From Mesorhizobium sp. (lineage in GTDB: Bacteria > Pseudomonadota > Alphaproteobacteria > Rhizobiales > Rhizobiaceae), in assembly GCA_030698645.1 (NCBI GenBank), contig JAUYMV010000516.1:1-8410 (forward strand): a DNA stretch of 8,410 nucleotides, given 5' to 3'. Position numbers and translations under genes: made by a program. This document shows, one piece after another, positions 1 to 6,347 of this stretch (position 1 is its first letter; each line of letters starts with the position of its first letter). The notes under the pieces were generated by a model. It did no database searches and was not told the DNA's origin. It was given only the letters and a program-made list of their open reading frames with translations.

Positions 1-1
1 C

Positions 2-319
2 GGCTGGATGATGGCGTCGGGCGGCTATCCGGCCTATGCGACCGCCAAGGCCGCGACGCACGGCCTGACGCGCTCCTTCGCGCGCGACCTTGGCAAGCAC
101 GGTATCCGCGTCAACACGCTGGTGCCCGGCTGGGTGATGACGCAGCGCCAGCTCGACCTCTGGGTCGACGACGCCGCCAACGAACTGATCGACCGCAGCC
201 AGTGCCTGGCCGGCCGCGTCCTCCCCGACGACATCGCCCGCATGGCCCTCTTCCTGGCCGCCGACGATTCGAAAATGTGCTCGGCGCAGAACTTCGTGGT
301 CGATGGCGGCTGGGTGTAA
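2..319 (+). CDS. Short-chain dehydrogenase/reductase, C-terminal part (5' end outside window)
   Basis: This is the C-terminal 105 residues of a classical SDR oxidoreductase, which uses NAD(P)(H) to oxidise or reduce an alcohol/ketone pair in the cytoplasm. The frame is open from base 2, so the Met codons at 8 and 11 are internal and the N-terminal Rossmann glycine motif lies off the left edge. The catalytic Tyr-x-x-x-Lys is visible as YATAK (bases 35-49), followed by the usual helix and the IRVN strand. A PGWVMT segment follows, and then the typical C-terminal VDGGW ending. The PGW-MT-RQ-LW pattern and the QCL and ADDS-MC segments recall SDRs acting on sugars or sugar acids (xylose dehydrogenase-like). 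That substrate guess comes from memory of the family and is weak. The gene ends 46 bases before the toxin gene, and an operator-like repeat lies between them, so the two are probably not co-regulated. Confidence 0.93.
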   Translation, partial: GWMMASGGYPAYATAKAATHGLTRSFARDLGKHGIRVNTLVPGWVMTQRQLDLWVDDAANELIDRSQCLAGRVLPDDIARMALFLAADDSKMCSAQNFVVDGGWV

Positions 320-328
320 GTTTCCGTT

Positions 329-354
329 TGTATATTGTCACGCGACATGATACA
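329..354. promoter_or_regulatory. Inverted-repeat operator upstream of higBA
   Basis: Left arm TGTATATTGTC (329-339) and right arm GACATGATACA (344-354) flank a 4-bp centre, ACGC. Nine of the eleven arm positions pair, as two blocks: TGTAT/ATACA and TGTC/GACA. The repeat ends 11 bases before the toxin start codon, so it would overlap the core promoter or leader. HigA-type antitoxins autorepress by binding such palindromes. Assigning it to this HigA is inference from position and symmetry. I did not find convincing -35/-10 hexamers; TTGTAT (328-333) and TACATA (351-356), 17 bp apart, are weak candidates. Confidence 0.6.
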
Positions 355-365
355 TAGGCGCTTCG

Positions 366-640
366 ATGATACGATCCTTCCGGCACAAGGGCCTGAAGCG
401 CCTTTACGAGGATGGCGATCGCAGCAAGCTGCCGGCTGCCTTGATTGGTCGCATCGAAGAAATCCTCGGCTTGCTGGATATCGCATGACCGTCCGTGACA
501 TGGACGTTGCCCATTTCCGGCTGCACCCGTTGCATGGCGACCGGAAGGGCCACTGGGCAGTCACGGTGCGGGCGAATTGGCGGATCGTCTTTCGCTTCGA
601 TGGCGAACCGGAGGACGTGGATTTTGTCGACTACCATTGA
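366..640 (+). pseudogene. higB: HigB/RelE-family mRNA-interferase toxin, split by a one-base frameshift
   Basis: HigB toxins are ribosome-dependent endoribonucleases of about 92 residues with a RelE fold. Here the family sequence lies in two frames. Bases 366-488 encode 40 residues (MIRSFRHKGLKRLYEDGD..., ending LLDIA) and stop at TGA. Bases 485-640 continue with 51 residues, starting MTVRDMD and including HPLHGDRKGHWAV, RANWRIVFRF and the terminal VDYH, which contain the conserved basic and C-terminal residues of the fold. Adding one base after position 484 joins them into a normal 91-residue toxin. The stop of the first part and the ATG of the second overlap as ATGA (485-488), so coupled reinitiation of the C-terminal half is conceivable. 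No slippery heptamer is evident. The simplest reading is an inactivated toxin, with sequencing error or a functional split as alternatives. higA follows with no gap. Confidence 0.85.
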
Positions 641-949
641 ATGGGTTTGCGCATGGCTATGAAGACTCCCCCCCATCCGGGCCGATTGGTGAAGTCGGCA
701 ATCGAGGAACTGGGGCTGACCGTGGCAAAGGCTGCCAAGGCGCTAGGGGTCACGCGCGCGCAGGTCTACCGGGTCGTCAAAGGCGAAAGCGCGATTTCGC
801 CGGAGATGGCCTTGCGCCTCGAAACGGTATTCGGCAGCACGGCGGACGCATGGCTGCGGATGCAGGCCGCCCACGATGTCGCTGCTCTGCGCGCCCGCGA
901 GATCACCAAGGGGCTCAAGCGACTGGCATTGCCCGATCCGCAGACCTGA
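641..949 (+). CDS. higA: HigA-family antitoxin, XRE-type helix-turn-helix
   Basis: This is a 102-residue antitoxin of the HigA/VapI group, which binds and neutralises HigB and represses its own operon. A helix-turn-helix spans about residues 26-61, with LTVAKAAKALGVTRAQVYR followed by the family signature ISPEMALRLE. It continues with a WLRMQAAHD segment typical of HigA. PHPG near the N terminus is the usual opening of the family. The ATG at 641 directly follows the toxin stop codon, giving strong translational coupling. ATGs at 653 and 659 are possible alternative starts and would remove four or six residues. The gene is fully open although its partner is frameshifted, as expected if the antitoxin is retained for operator binding or only the toxin was lost recently. 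Confidence 0.93.
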   Translation: MGLRMAMKTPPHPGRLVKSAIEELGLTVAKAAKALGVTRAQVYRVVKGESAISPEMALRLETVFGSTADAWLRMQAAHDVAALRAREITKGLKRLALPDPQT

Positions 950-976
950 TTCCGCCCAAGCCCGGGGGACTGGCAA

Positions 977-1030
977 CCCTACTGCCCTACTGCCCTACTG
1001 CCCTACTGCCCTACTGCCCTACTGCCCTAC
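977..1030. repeat. 8-bp tandem repeat (CCCTACTG)n, G-quadruplex-capable on minus strand
   Basis: There are six full copies of CCCTACTG (977-1024) plus a partial copy, CCCTAC (1025-1030), with no mismatches, running into a C7 tract (1030-1036). On the minus strand this reads as GGG tracts separated by the five bases CAGTA, seven repeat tracts in all, with the G7 run at the end. It lies between the convergent higA and MFS genes and reaches the MFS stop codon, so it would be in that gene's 3' untranslated RNA. An uninterrupted repeat of this kind is prone to copy-number slippage. Confidence 0.95.
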
Positions 1031-1035
1031 CCCCC

Positions 1036-2268
1036 CTACGCCATTGCCGGCCGCGCCCTTCCCGACCGCCACAGCAGCAGCGCCATCACCGTGATGTTGA
1101 GCAGGTTCCAGGCGATGCCGTTCAGGAACGCCGCCGCGTAGGAGCCGGTGACGTCATAGATCCAGCCCGACATCCAGCCGCCGAGCGCCATGCCGAGGAT
1201 CGTCGCCATGATGACGATGCCGACGCGTTGACCGGCTTCCTTCGCCGGCATGTATTCGCGCACGATGATCGCGTAGCAGGGCACGATGCCGCCCTGCGCC
1301 AGGCCGAACAGGGCCGAGACGACGTAGAGTGAAACCAGCCCGTCGAACGGAATGTAGAAGAGCAGCGACAGGCCCTGCAGCACCGAGCCGATCAGAAGCG
1401 TCCGGATGCCGCCGATGCGGTCGGCGAGCAGGCCGGACGCCAGCCGGCTGACGATGCCGAAGAGCAGCATCAGGGACAGCATCTCGGCGCCCCTCGCCGC
1501 GCCATAGCCGAGGTCGGCGCAATAGGCGACGATGTGCACCTGGGGCATCGACATGGCGACGCAGCACGACAGGCCGGCGATCACCAGCATGGCCTGGATC
1601 ACGCCGGGCGACACGCCGATCGACAGCACCGCGCGCGGCGCCGGCGCGCCGACCGCGCCTTCGTGCGGCGGCCGCCGCCGCAGCATCAGCGCCAGCGGCA
1701 CCATGGTCACAAGGCAGACGACGCCGATGCCGAGATAGGTCGTCCGCCAGCCCTCGGCGAGGAGGAAGGGCTGCATGGCCATCGGCCAGATCGCGCCGGC
1801 CAGATAGTTGCCGCAGGCAGCCGTCGCCACCGCGATGCCGCGCCGCCGGTCGAACCAGTGCGAGATGTCGGCGATCAGCGGCCCGAAGGTGCAGGCCGAG
1901 CCGACGCCGATCAGCAGGCCCTGCACCAGCGCGAAGACGATGATCGAGGGGCTGAGCGCCGCCAGGATGAAGCCTGTGCCCAAGGCCGCCGCCGAGATCA
2001 GCGCCGGCAGCATGAACCCGGTGCGGTCGATGAAGCGGCCGATCACCACATTGCCGAAGGCGAAGCCCAGCATGGTCATTGTGTAGGGCAGCGAAGCGTC
2101 CGCCCGGGCGACGCCGAATTCCGCCTGCACCTGCGGCAGCACGACGACCACCGCCCACATGCCGACGCCGCCGATGGTCGACAGCGCGAGCGAGACGGCG
2201 AGCCTGGTCCACGCATAAGCGCCGTCGAGGGCGTATCGGTCGGCTGCCGGGCCGGCGGTTCCGGTCAT
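1036..2268 (-). CDS. Major facilitator superfamily transporter
   Basis: This is an inner-membrane secondary transporter of about 410 residues with twelve predicted membrane helices in two six-helix halves. The MFS motif between helices 2 and 3 is visible as GRFIDRTG (about residues 77-84). Its copy in the second half is GLLADRIGG (about 279-287). A basic central cytoplasmic loop lies at about 196-220. The overall pattern (YCADLGYG... LSLMLLFGIVSRLASG) resembles the monocarboxylate/oxalate-formate branch, so a small organic acid is a plausible substrate, but nothing here fixes it. I chose the ATG at 2266-2268 because AGGGA lies about eight bases ahead; the ATG at 2275-2277 would add three residues. 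An upstream in-frame Met at 2392 would add a Gly/Arg-rich stretch unlike transporter N termini. It is transcribed toward higA and separated from it only by the tandem repeat. Confidence 0.9.
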   Translation of the reverse strand: MTGTAGPAADRYALDGAYAWTRLAVSLALSTIGGVGMWAVVVVLPQVQAEFGVARADASLPYTMTMLGFAFGNVVIGRFIDRTGFMLPALISAAALGTGFILAALSPSIIVFALVQGLLIGVGSACTFGPLIADISHWFDRRRGIAVATAACGNYLAGAIWPMAMQPFLLAEGWRTTYLGIGVVCLVTMVPLALMLRRRPPHEGAVGAPAPRAVLSIGVSPGVIQAMLVIAGLSCCVAMSMPQVHIVAYCADLGYGAARGAEMLSLMLLFGIVSRLASGLLADRIGGIRTLLIGSVLQGLSLLFYIPFDGLVSLYVVSALFGLAQGGIVPCYAIIVREYMPAKEAGQRVGIVIMATILGMALGGWMSGWIYDVTGSYAAAFLNGIAWNLLNITVMALLLWRSGRARPAMA

Positions 2269-2470
2269 TGCGTTCATCCCTGGCGCGGGTCCTCGCCCGC
2301 CTTCCCCGAGGCTGTCAGATTCGCACGCGCCTCGGCAGCGCCACGGAAGCGGATCGGGAGCGCCAGCCGAATTGCCTCGGCTTGCAAGGCGCAACGACCG
2401 ATCTCCGGCCGCCGGTTTCGCCCCGGTTGCCCGTTCGCCACAAATCGAGCCGCAAGGCGCGATATCGGGG

Positions 2471-2499
2471 TGGACACTCCGCGGCCGAGCCGCTATAGA
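2471..2499 (+). promoter_or_regulatory. Sigma70-type promoter for tRNA-Lys
   Basis: TGGACA (2471-2476, five of six matches to TTGACA) and TATAGA (2494-2499) are separated by exactly 17 bp. Transcription would begin near 2506, about 28 bases before the mature tRNA. The position and spacing support a dedicated promoter for the tRNA. It is predicted by eye only. Confidence 0.55.
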
Positions 2500-2507
2500 C
2501 CCGCACC

Positions 2508-2526
2508 TGACGCGGTTACCGCGTCA
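2508..2526 (+). other. Perfect inverted repeat in the tRNA-Lys leader
   Basis: TGACGCGGT and ACCGCGTCA form perfect nine-base arms around a single central T. In RNA this gives an eight-base-pair stem with a UUA loop, immediately after the predicted transcription start and ending seven bases before the mature tRNA 5' end. It could be a leader hairpin seen by RNase P or other nucleases, or a DNA operator. The symmetry is seen directly; the role is not known. Confidence 0.6.
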
Positions 2527-2533
2527 TTGGCCC

Positions 2534-2609
<76 letters not shown>

Positions 2610-2801
2610 AGCCTTTCAATGACTTAGCAGAAACTGACCCGACCCAACCGACGACGAGGCCAATGCCGAGCTAACAAGCATTGTCTCGGAATAAAACAGG
2701 CTACCGCACCGGCGGACCAACTTTGTTTGCGCCTCGCCATTTCGACCGATTAGCCTACACCCATATGCGTCCATAGCGACGCTGAGCCAGGTTGGCGTAG
2801 G

Positions 2802-3137
2802 TCATGACGTATATCCCGTCATTTGTTGCACTGCGGTCAGCATTTTGATCATGAAAGCGCGCTGATCCGGCGTCATAGCCAGCGCCGACCTGCCGACCGG
2901 GTCACGGGCCAGCCTTTCCAGATCTCGTCTGCGGGCGGCCTCTGCTCGCGTCCAGATTCTCACCATGGCAAATGCTTCGCGTTTGCGGCCCCGATAGACC
3001 GGGATAATGGCCTCTGTTCCGTCCGCTTCGCGTTCAACCACAGCCCACTGTCGGCGCTGCCTGCCGTCGAAAAGGACAAACTCCGGCCGGTAGATCCTGC
3101 CGCCGTGAAGGGGGATAAACGACACCACGTTGCTCAT
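2802..3137 (-). CDS. Hypothetical protein, 111 aa
   Basis: I do not recognise this protein. It is a small, probably cytoplasmic protein with no signal peptide or membrane segment. The N-terminal half is strand-like (SNVVSFIPLHGGRIYRPEFVLF, then QWAVVERE and IIPVYRG). The C-terminal half is strongly helical and basic (RAEAARRRDLERLARD), followed by a TPDQRAFMIKML helix. The start at 3135-3137 is well supported by AAAGGAGG about nine bases upstream, which argues that this strand is coding rather than the long overlapping frame opposite. It lies alone between tRNA-Lys and the divergent secreted-protein gene, as cargo of a tRNA-adjacent accessory interval would. No function is proposed. Confidence 0.72.
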   Translation of the reverse strand: MSNVVSFIPLHGGRIYRPEFVLFDGRQRRQWAVVEREADGTEAIIPVYRGRKREAFAMVRIWTRAEAARRRDLERLARDPVGRSALAMTPDQRAFMIKMLTAVQQMTGYTS

Positions 3138-3314
3138 TATCCCTGCCCTCCTTTGGACAAGGTTGATCGCTCCACCTTCCCCGCCGACCAGCTTCTATGG
3201 TATCAGGCTTTGATGACGCTGGTGATGGTCCGGCTTCAGCCCGATCTGCTTACCGCGCTCGACAAGTTCACTACAGAGGCGAGCCCGCTGCTCAAATCTC
3301 CTGAGGGAAACGTG

Positions 3315-3644
3315 ATGGCGAGGTTTACATCTGCAGCAGTCTTGATTGCGGCTTTGGCAAGTGTTCCTAGTGTCGGCCATACGCAATCTTTCTCGTGTTC
3401 AATGGGTCAGCCGTCATGTATCAACTACAACGAGAAGGTTGTTAAGCGGGACGCACAATGCTTCGACGCCTACACCTGCAATTTCGGTGGGTTCATATGC
3501 AAGAGCGACGGTGACCGTATTTCCGAAAAGGCGAAACGGATCGCGTCTGCCTATGACGATCTCCGTCGTTGCCTCAATAGGGCCAATGACATCGAGGATG
3601 TGAACGCCTGTATTAGGACGGACAATCTGCGGAGTATTTTCTAA
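3315..3644 (+). CDS. Small secreted cysteine-rich protein, 109 aa
   Basis: I do not recognise the family. The N terminus is a Sec signal peptide of about 24 residues: MARFTS, then a hydrophobic AAVLIAALASV core. The protein is therefore probably exported to the periplasm or outside. The mature part has seven cysteines (residues 28, 35, 49, 55, 62, 86 and 99), some of which may form disulfides, and a charged helical stretch at about 66-95. I chose the ATG at 3315 because GAGGG lies seven bases ahead and the signal peptide begins there. The same frame stays open far upstream but overlaps the opposite 111-aa gene. Base composition is lower in GC than the neighbours: I count 31 G/C of 60 in 3421-3480. 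That fits recent acquisition or a poorly expressed accessory gene. Confidence 0.65.
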   Translation: MARFTSAAVLIAALASVPSVGHTQSFSCSMGQPSCINYNEKVVKRDAQCFDAYTCNFGGFICKSDGDRISEKAKRIASAYDDLRRCLNRANDIEDVNACIRTDNLRSIF

Positions 3645-3726
3645 GTAGTTGCGCGCATCTTTGCCGGTGCGCGGCAGAGCAGGTGATTGGCTGCCCAGCA
3701 GTCCGGCTTCGTCCGCGTTGCAACTA

Positions 3727-4683
3727 TCACGCCCTCAAGATCAGCAGTCCCAGATAGGCGGCATAGCCGAGCACGAAGGCGAACCCCTCCCAGCGGTGCA
3801 GCTTGAAGCCGGTGCGTGCGAACAGCACGAGAAGCGCGGTTGCGCCGACCATGATCCAGATGTCGAAACGGGCGATCTGCGCGGGAATCGCGATCGGCTT
3901 GATCAGGGCTGCGCTGCCGAGGATGAACAGAATGTTGTAGAGGTTTGAGCCGATGATGTTGCCATAGGCGACATCGCCATGCTTGCGGAACGCCGCCACG
4001 GCGCTCGTGATCAATTCCGGCATCGATGTGCCGACGGCGACGATCGTCAGGCCGATGATCGTGTCGGAGACGCCGAGATCGCTGGCGACTTCGATGGCGC
4101 CATCGACCAGCAGCTTGGCACCCACGATGGTGAGGCCCACGCCCAGAGCCGCCAGGCCGAGCGCCAGTGCCGGCGTTCCCGGTCCCCGCGGCGCGTCCTC
4201 CGCCATGTGACGCTTCACCTCGGCCTCTTCATCAGGGGCGTCGCCTTCGTGCAGATAGAGGAAGATCACATAGGCTATCAGCGATGCGATGAGCGCTGCG
4301 CCGGTCAGCCGTCCGACATTGCCGACGAGCACGATCGCCAGGGCCGCGAGCGTCGCGGCGACGAGAACGATGGCATCGCGGCGAAAGCTGCGTGGATCGA
4401 CGGCGAGCGGATAGATCATCGCCGCGACGCCGAGCACGAGCAGGATGTTGGCCGTGTTCGAGCCGACCACATTGCCGATGGCGATCCCCGGCGCGCCGGC
4501 GAGCGCGGCCGTGACGGTGGTCACCAGTTCCGGCGTCGAGGTGCCGAAGCCGACCAGCGTCAGGCCGATGATCAGCGGTGACACCCCGAACGCCTTGGCC
4601 GCGCTCGTCGCGCCGCTCACCAGCATCTCGCCGCCGGCAACGAGCAAAGCGAGGCCGCCCAGTATCATGATGTAGTCGGCCAA
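3727..4683 (-). CDS. Sodium/calcium exchanger (CaCA) family antiporter, YrbG-like
   Basis: This is an inner-membrane cation antiporter of 318 residues, the normal length for the bacterial YrbG-like branch, which exchanges calcium for sodium or protons. The two inverted alpha repeats are clear. The first has GFGTSTPEL (residues 45-53) and GNVVGSNTANIL (70-81). The second has AVGTSMPEL (216-224) and GNIIGSNLYNIL (241-252). The ion-site glutamates are E52 and E223. An acidic cytoplasmic loop at about 146-163 separates the halves. The start codon is TTG (4681-4683), supported by AGGAG six bases upstream; the next Met would cut into the first helix. It follows the flavoprotein gene on the same strand after 155 bases, so it may be partly co-transcribed, but no functional tie is evident. 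The ion cannot be read from the sequence. Confidence 0.95.
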   Translation of the reverse strand: MADYIMILGGLALLVAGGEMLVSGATSAAKAFGVSPLIIGLTLVGFGTSTPELVTTVTAALAGAPGIAIGNVVGSNTANILLVLGVAAMIYPLAVDPRSFRRDAIVLVAATLAALAIVLVGNVGRLTGAALIASLIAYVIFLYLHEGDAPDEEAEVKRHMAEDAPRGPGTPALALGLAALGVGLTIVGAKLLVDGAIEVASDLGVSDTIIGLTIVAVGTSMPELITSAVAAFRKHGDVAYGNIIGSNLYNILFILGSAALIKPIAIPAQIARFDIWIMVGATALLVLFARTGFKLHRWEGFAFVLGYAAYLGLLILRA

Positions 4684-4838
4684 TCCCCGCTCCTGTCCGA
4701 ATCCTTGGTTGCAGCAGGAACGGAGATAGGAAACAGGCGGCGGTTCGGCCAGAAAAATCCGCCGACCGCGGCAAACGGCCGGCGAACAGGATCGTAGAGC
4801 ATGACCGACCGCGCGGCGGCGGTCCGTCAGGTCGCAGC

Positions 4839-6311
4839 TCAGGCGGCGGCCTGGCGGCCAGCGATGCGGCCCATGACGAGGCAGTTGGTCAATGCGCCTC
4901 CGCCGATATAGTCATGGTGGAACGCCGCACCGGCACCTTCGCCCGCAGCGAAAAGGCCGGGGATGACCCGCCCGTCGGCTTCCAGGACCTGCGCATTCGC
5001 GTTGATCATGATGCCGCCAAAGGTCAACGTGATTCCGGGAGCGAGCGGGCTGAAGGCATAGAAAGGCGCGGTCTCGATGCGGCTCGCAAGGGTTGCCTTC
5101 GGGGGCGTCGCGCCCGGCGCCGCGCCATCGGCCACCGCCGCATTGAACGCGGTGACGGTCCGCACGAACTCCTCGACCGGCGCGCCGACCTTGCTGGCCA
5201 GTTCTTCCAGCGTGTCCGCCTGGTGCACGGTGACTCCAAGCCGCTCGAACGTCGCGATGACCGGGGCTGCCACGGACTTGCGTATGCTCTCGTCGAAGAC
5301 CAGCGTCGTGGTTTGGCCGGGCTGCTCCAGTACGGCCTTTCCGTGCGCCACGTAGCCGCGGGACTCGTCTACGAAACGCCGACCTTCGCGATTAATGCTG
5401 ATTGCGTAAGGCACGGCGCGCGCCGGTTGCCCGGCGGCGGTTTCCACGCTGTCCACTGCCGCGATGTGTAGGGCCATCAGTCCGCCCATGCCCTTCAGAC
5501 CGGCGCCGACGTCCTGCGCCATCATCAATCCATCCCCGGTCGCCCATTTGATGCCTCGGACCATCATCGCGCCAGCATTGGGATCGGAGTATGCCTCCAG
5601 AATCTGCGTGTTGCCGGCATATCCGCCTGCAGCGATGATCACAGCTTTGGCGCGATACTCCACCACACCGCTAGGCCCGATCGCGCGGACGCCGGACACG
5701 CCGCCGGTTTCATTCAGCATGAGTTGCTTCGCCTTGGTGTCGAAAACAAAAACACCTCCGGCCGATTCGATTCGCTCCTTGATCGCCTTAAAAAGTCGCG
5801 GCATTCCGGCAAACGCCGCGGGCGCGGTCTGGACGGTCGCCACCCTGTTGGGAGGACGATTCTCCGCCGGAAGCACCTCGATGCCGTTGTCGCTCAGCCA
5901 TTTGAGGTCATCCAGGACATGAGACGCCATCAACTTGAAGATTTCCGTATTGCCGCGTCCCAGGCAATATTTGTCGTAGTCCTCGACATAGTCGGCGCGG
6001 GCCTGTTCGCCGGTGTCCAGCGGAACCGCGAAACTCCCGCCGGCAAGGAACGAATTGCCGCCCATGCGGCTCTGGGAGACTTTCTCAAGCACAACGACCT
6101 TCGCGCCGCTCAGTGCAGCCTCGAGCGCGGCCGCGCAGCCGGCCATCCCGGACCCAATCACGACGACATCGAAGCTTTCACTCGACGCGGGTGCGGGCAG
6201 CGCCGCGGCCTGCGCGGAGGATGCTGCCGCCAGTCCGAGAATTCCGGCGCCGGCGCCGAGACTGGTCAGCATGCTGCGGCGGCTGACGCCATTCGCGTGG
6301 GGGTCGGACAT
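4839..6311 (-). CDS. Tat-exported FAD-dependent reductase, fumarate reductase/flavocytochrome c flavin-subunit family
   Basis: This is a 490-residue periplasmic flavoprotein. A twin-arginine signal (SRRSML at 10-15, hydrophobic stretch to about 30, probable cleavage after AQA at 35) implies export already folded with FAD. The FAD fold shows IGSGMAG (52-58, GxGxxG), the ribose-binding acid E76 and a GGNS segment (84-87). The C-terminal FAD contact is GLFAAGEG (452-459), ending in GRIAG. Compared by eye with Shewanella fumarate reductase, the HHTMGG histidines correspond to TLTFGG (428-433). The NRLGG arginine corresponds to Tyr468 in DYIGG, and the acid-catalyst arginine after the RFV-E motif to Tyr320. 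Fumarate is therefore unlikely as substrate. I chose the ATG at 6309-6311 because AGAGGAG lies about seven bases ahead and the Tat signal begins there. The tetraheme gene ends 36 bases upstream, indicating an operon and probably an electron-donating partner. Related split enzymes include methacrylate reductases. Confidence 0.9.
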   Translation of the reverse strand: MSDPHANGVSRRSMLTSLGAGAGILGLAAASSAQAAALPAPASSESFDVVVIGSGMAGCAAALEAALSGAKVVVLEKVSQSRMGGNSFLAGGSFAVPLDTGEQARADYVEDYDKYCLGRGNTEIFKLMASHVLDDLKWLSDNGIEVLPAENRPPNRVATVQTAPAAFAGMPRLFKAIKERIESAGGVFVFDTKAKQLMLNETGGVSGVRAIGPSGVVEYRAKAVIIAAGGYAGNTQILEAYSDPNAGAMMVRGIKWATGDGLMMAQDVGAGLKGMGGLMALHIAAVDSVETAAGQPARAVPYAISINREGRRFVDESRGYVAHGKAVLEQPGQTTTLVFDESIRKSVAAPVIATFERLGVTVHQADTLEELASKVGAPVEEFVRTVTAFNAAVADGAAPGATPPKATLASRIETAPFYAFSPLAPGITLTFGGIMINANAQVLEADGRVIPGLFAAGEGAGAAFHHDYIGGGALTNCLVMGRIAGRQAAA

Positions 6312-6347
6312 GGTGGTTCTCCTCTGCTTCACCGGCGGTGGCGCCGG

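Noticed and set aside
1154..2212. Long leftward and rightward open frames overlapping the MFS gene
   Set aside because: They are Arg/Gly/His-rich translations of a high-GC gene in the wrong frame, with no domains, while the transporter frame has two copies of the MFS motif and twelve helices.
2653..2690. CCGAG/CTCGG and AATGC/GCATT repeats after tRNA-Lys as a terminator
   Set aside because: The two pairings are mutually exclusive, the loops are long, and the following AATAAAAC is not a T-run on the transcribed strand.
2823..3314. Long rightward open frame running into the secreted-protein gene
   Set aside because: It overlaps, on the opposite strand, the 111-aa gene that has an excellent Shine-Dalgarno. 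Its early translation has no signal peptide or domain, and the true start of the rightward gene is set at 3315 by ribosome site and signal peptide.
3646..3726. TAGTTGC/GCAACTA inverted repeat bracketing the gap between the secreted protein and the antiporter
   Set aside because: Only seven bases per arm, 67 bases apart, with no mobile-element gene between them; chance is a sufficient explanation. A nearby CGCGCA/TGCGCG stem (3652-3673) also lacks a T-tract.
4232..4774. Leftward 180-residue open frame overlapping the antiporter start
   Set aside because: Arg-rich translation without motifs. The antiporter frame carries both exchanger repeats through the same bases.
4807..4824. GC-rich hairpin (GACCGC/GCGGTC, six-base loop) after the flavoprotein stop as an intrinsic terminator
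   Set aside because: No T-tract follows it in the direction of transcription, and short GC stems are expected by chance at this composition.
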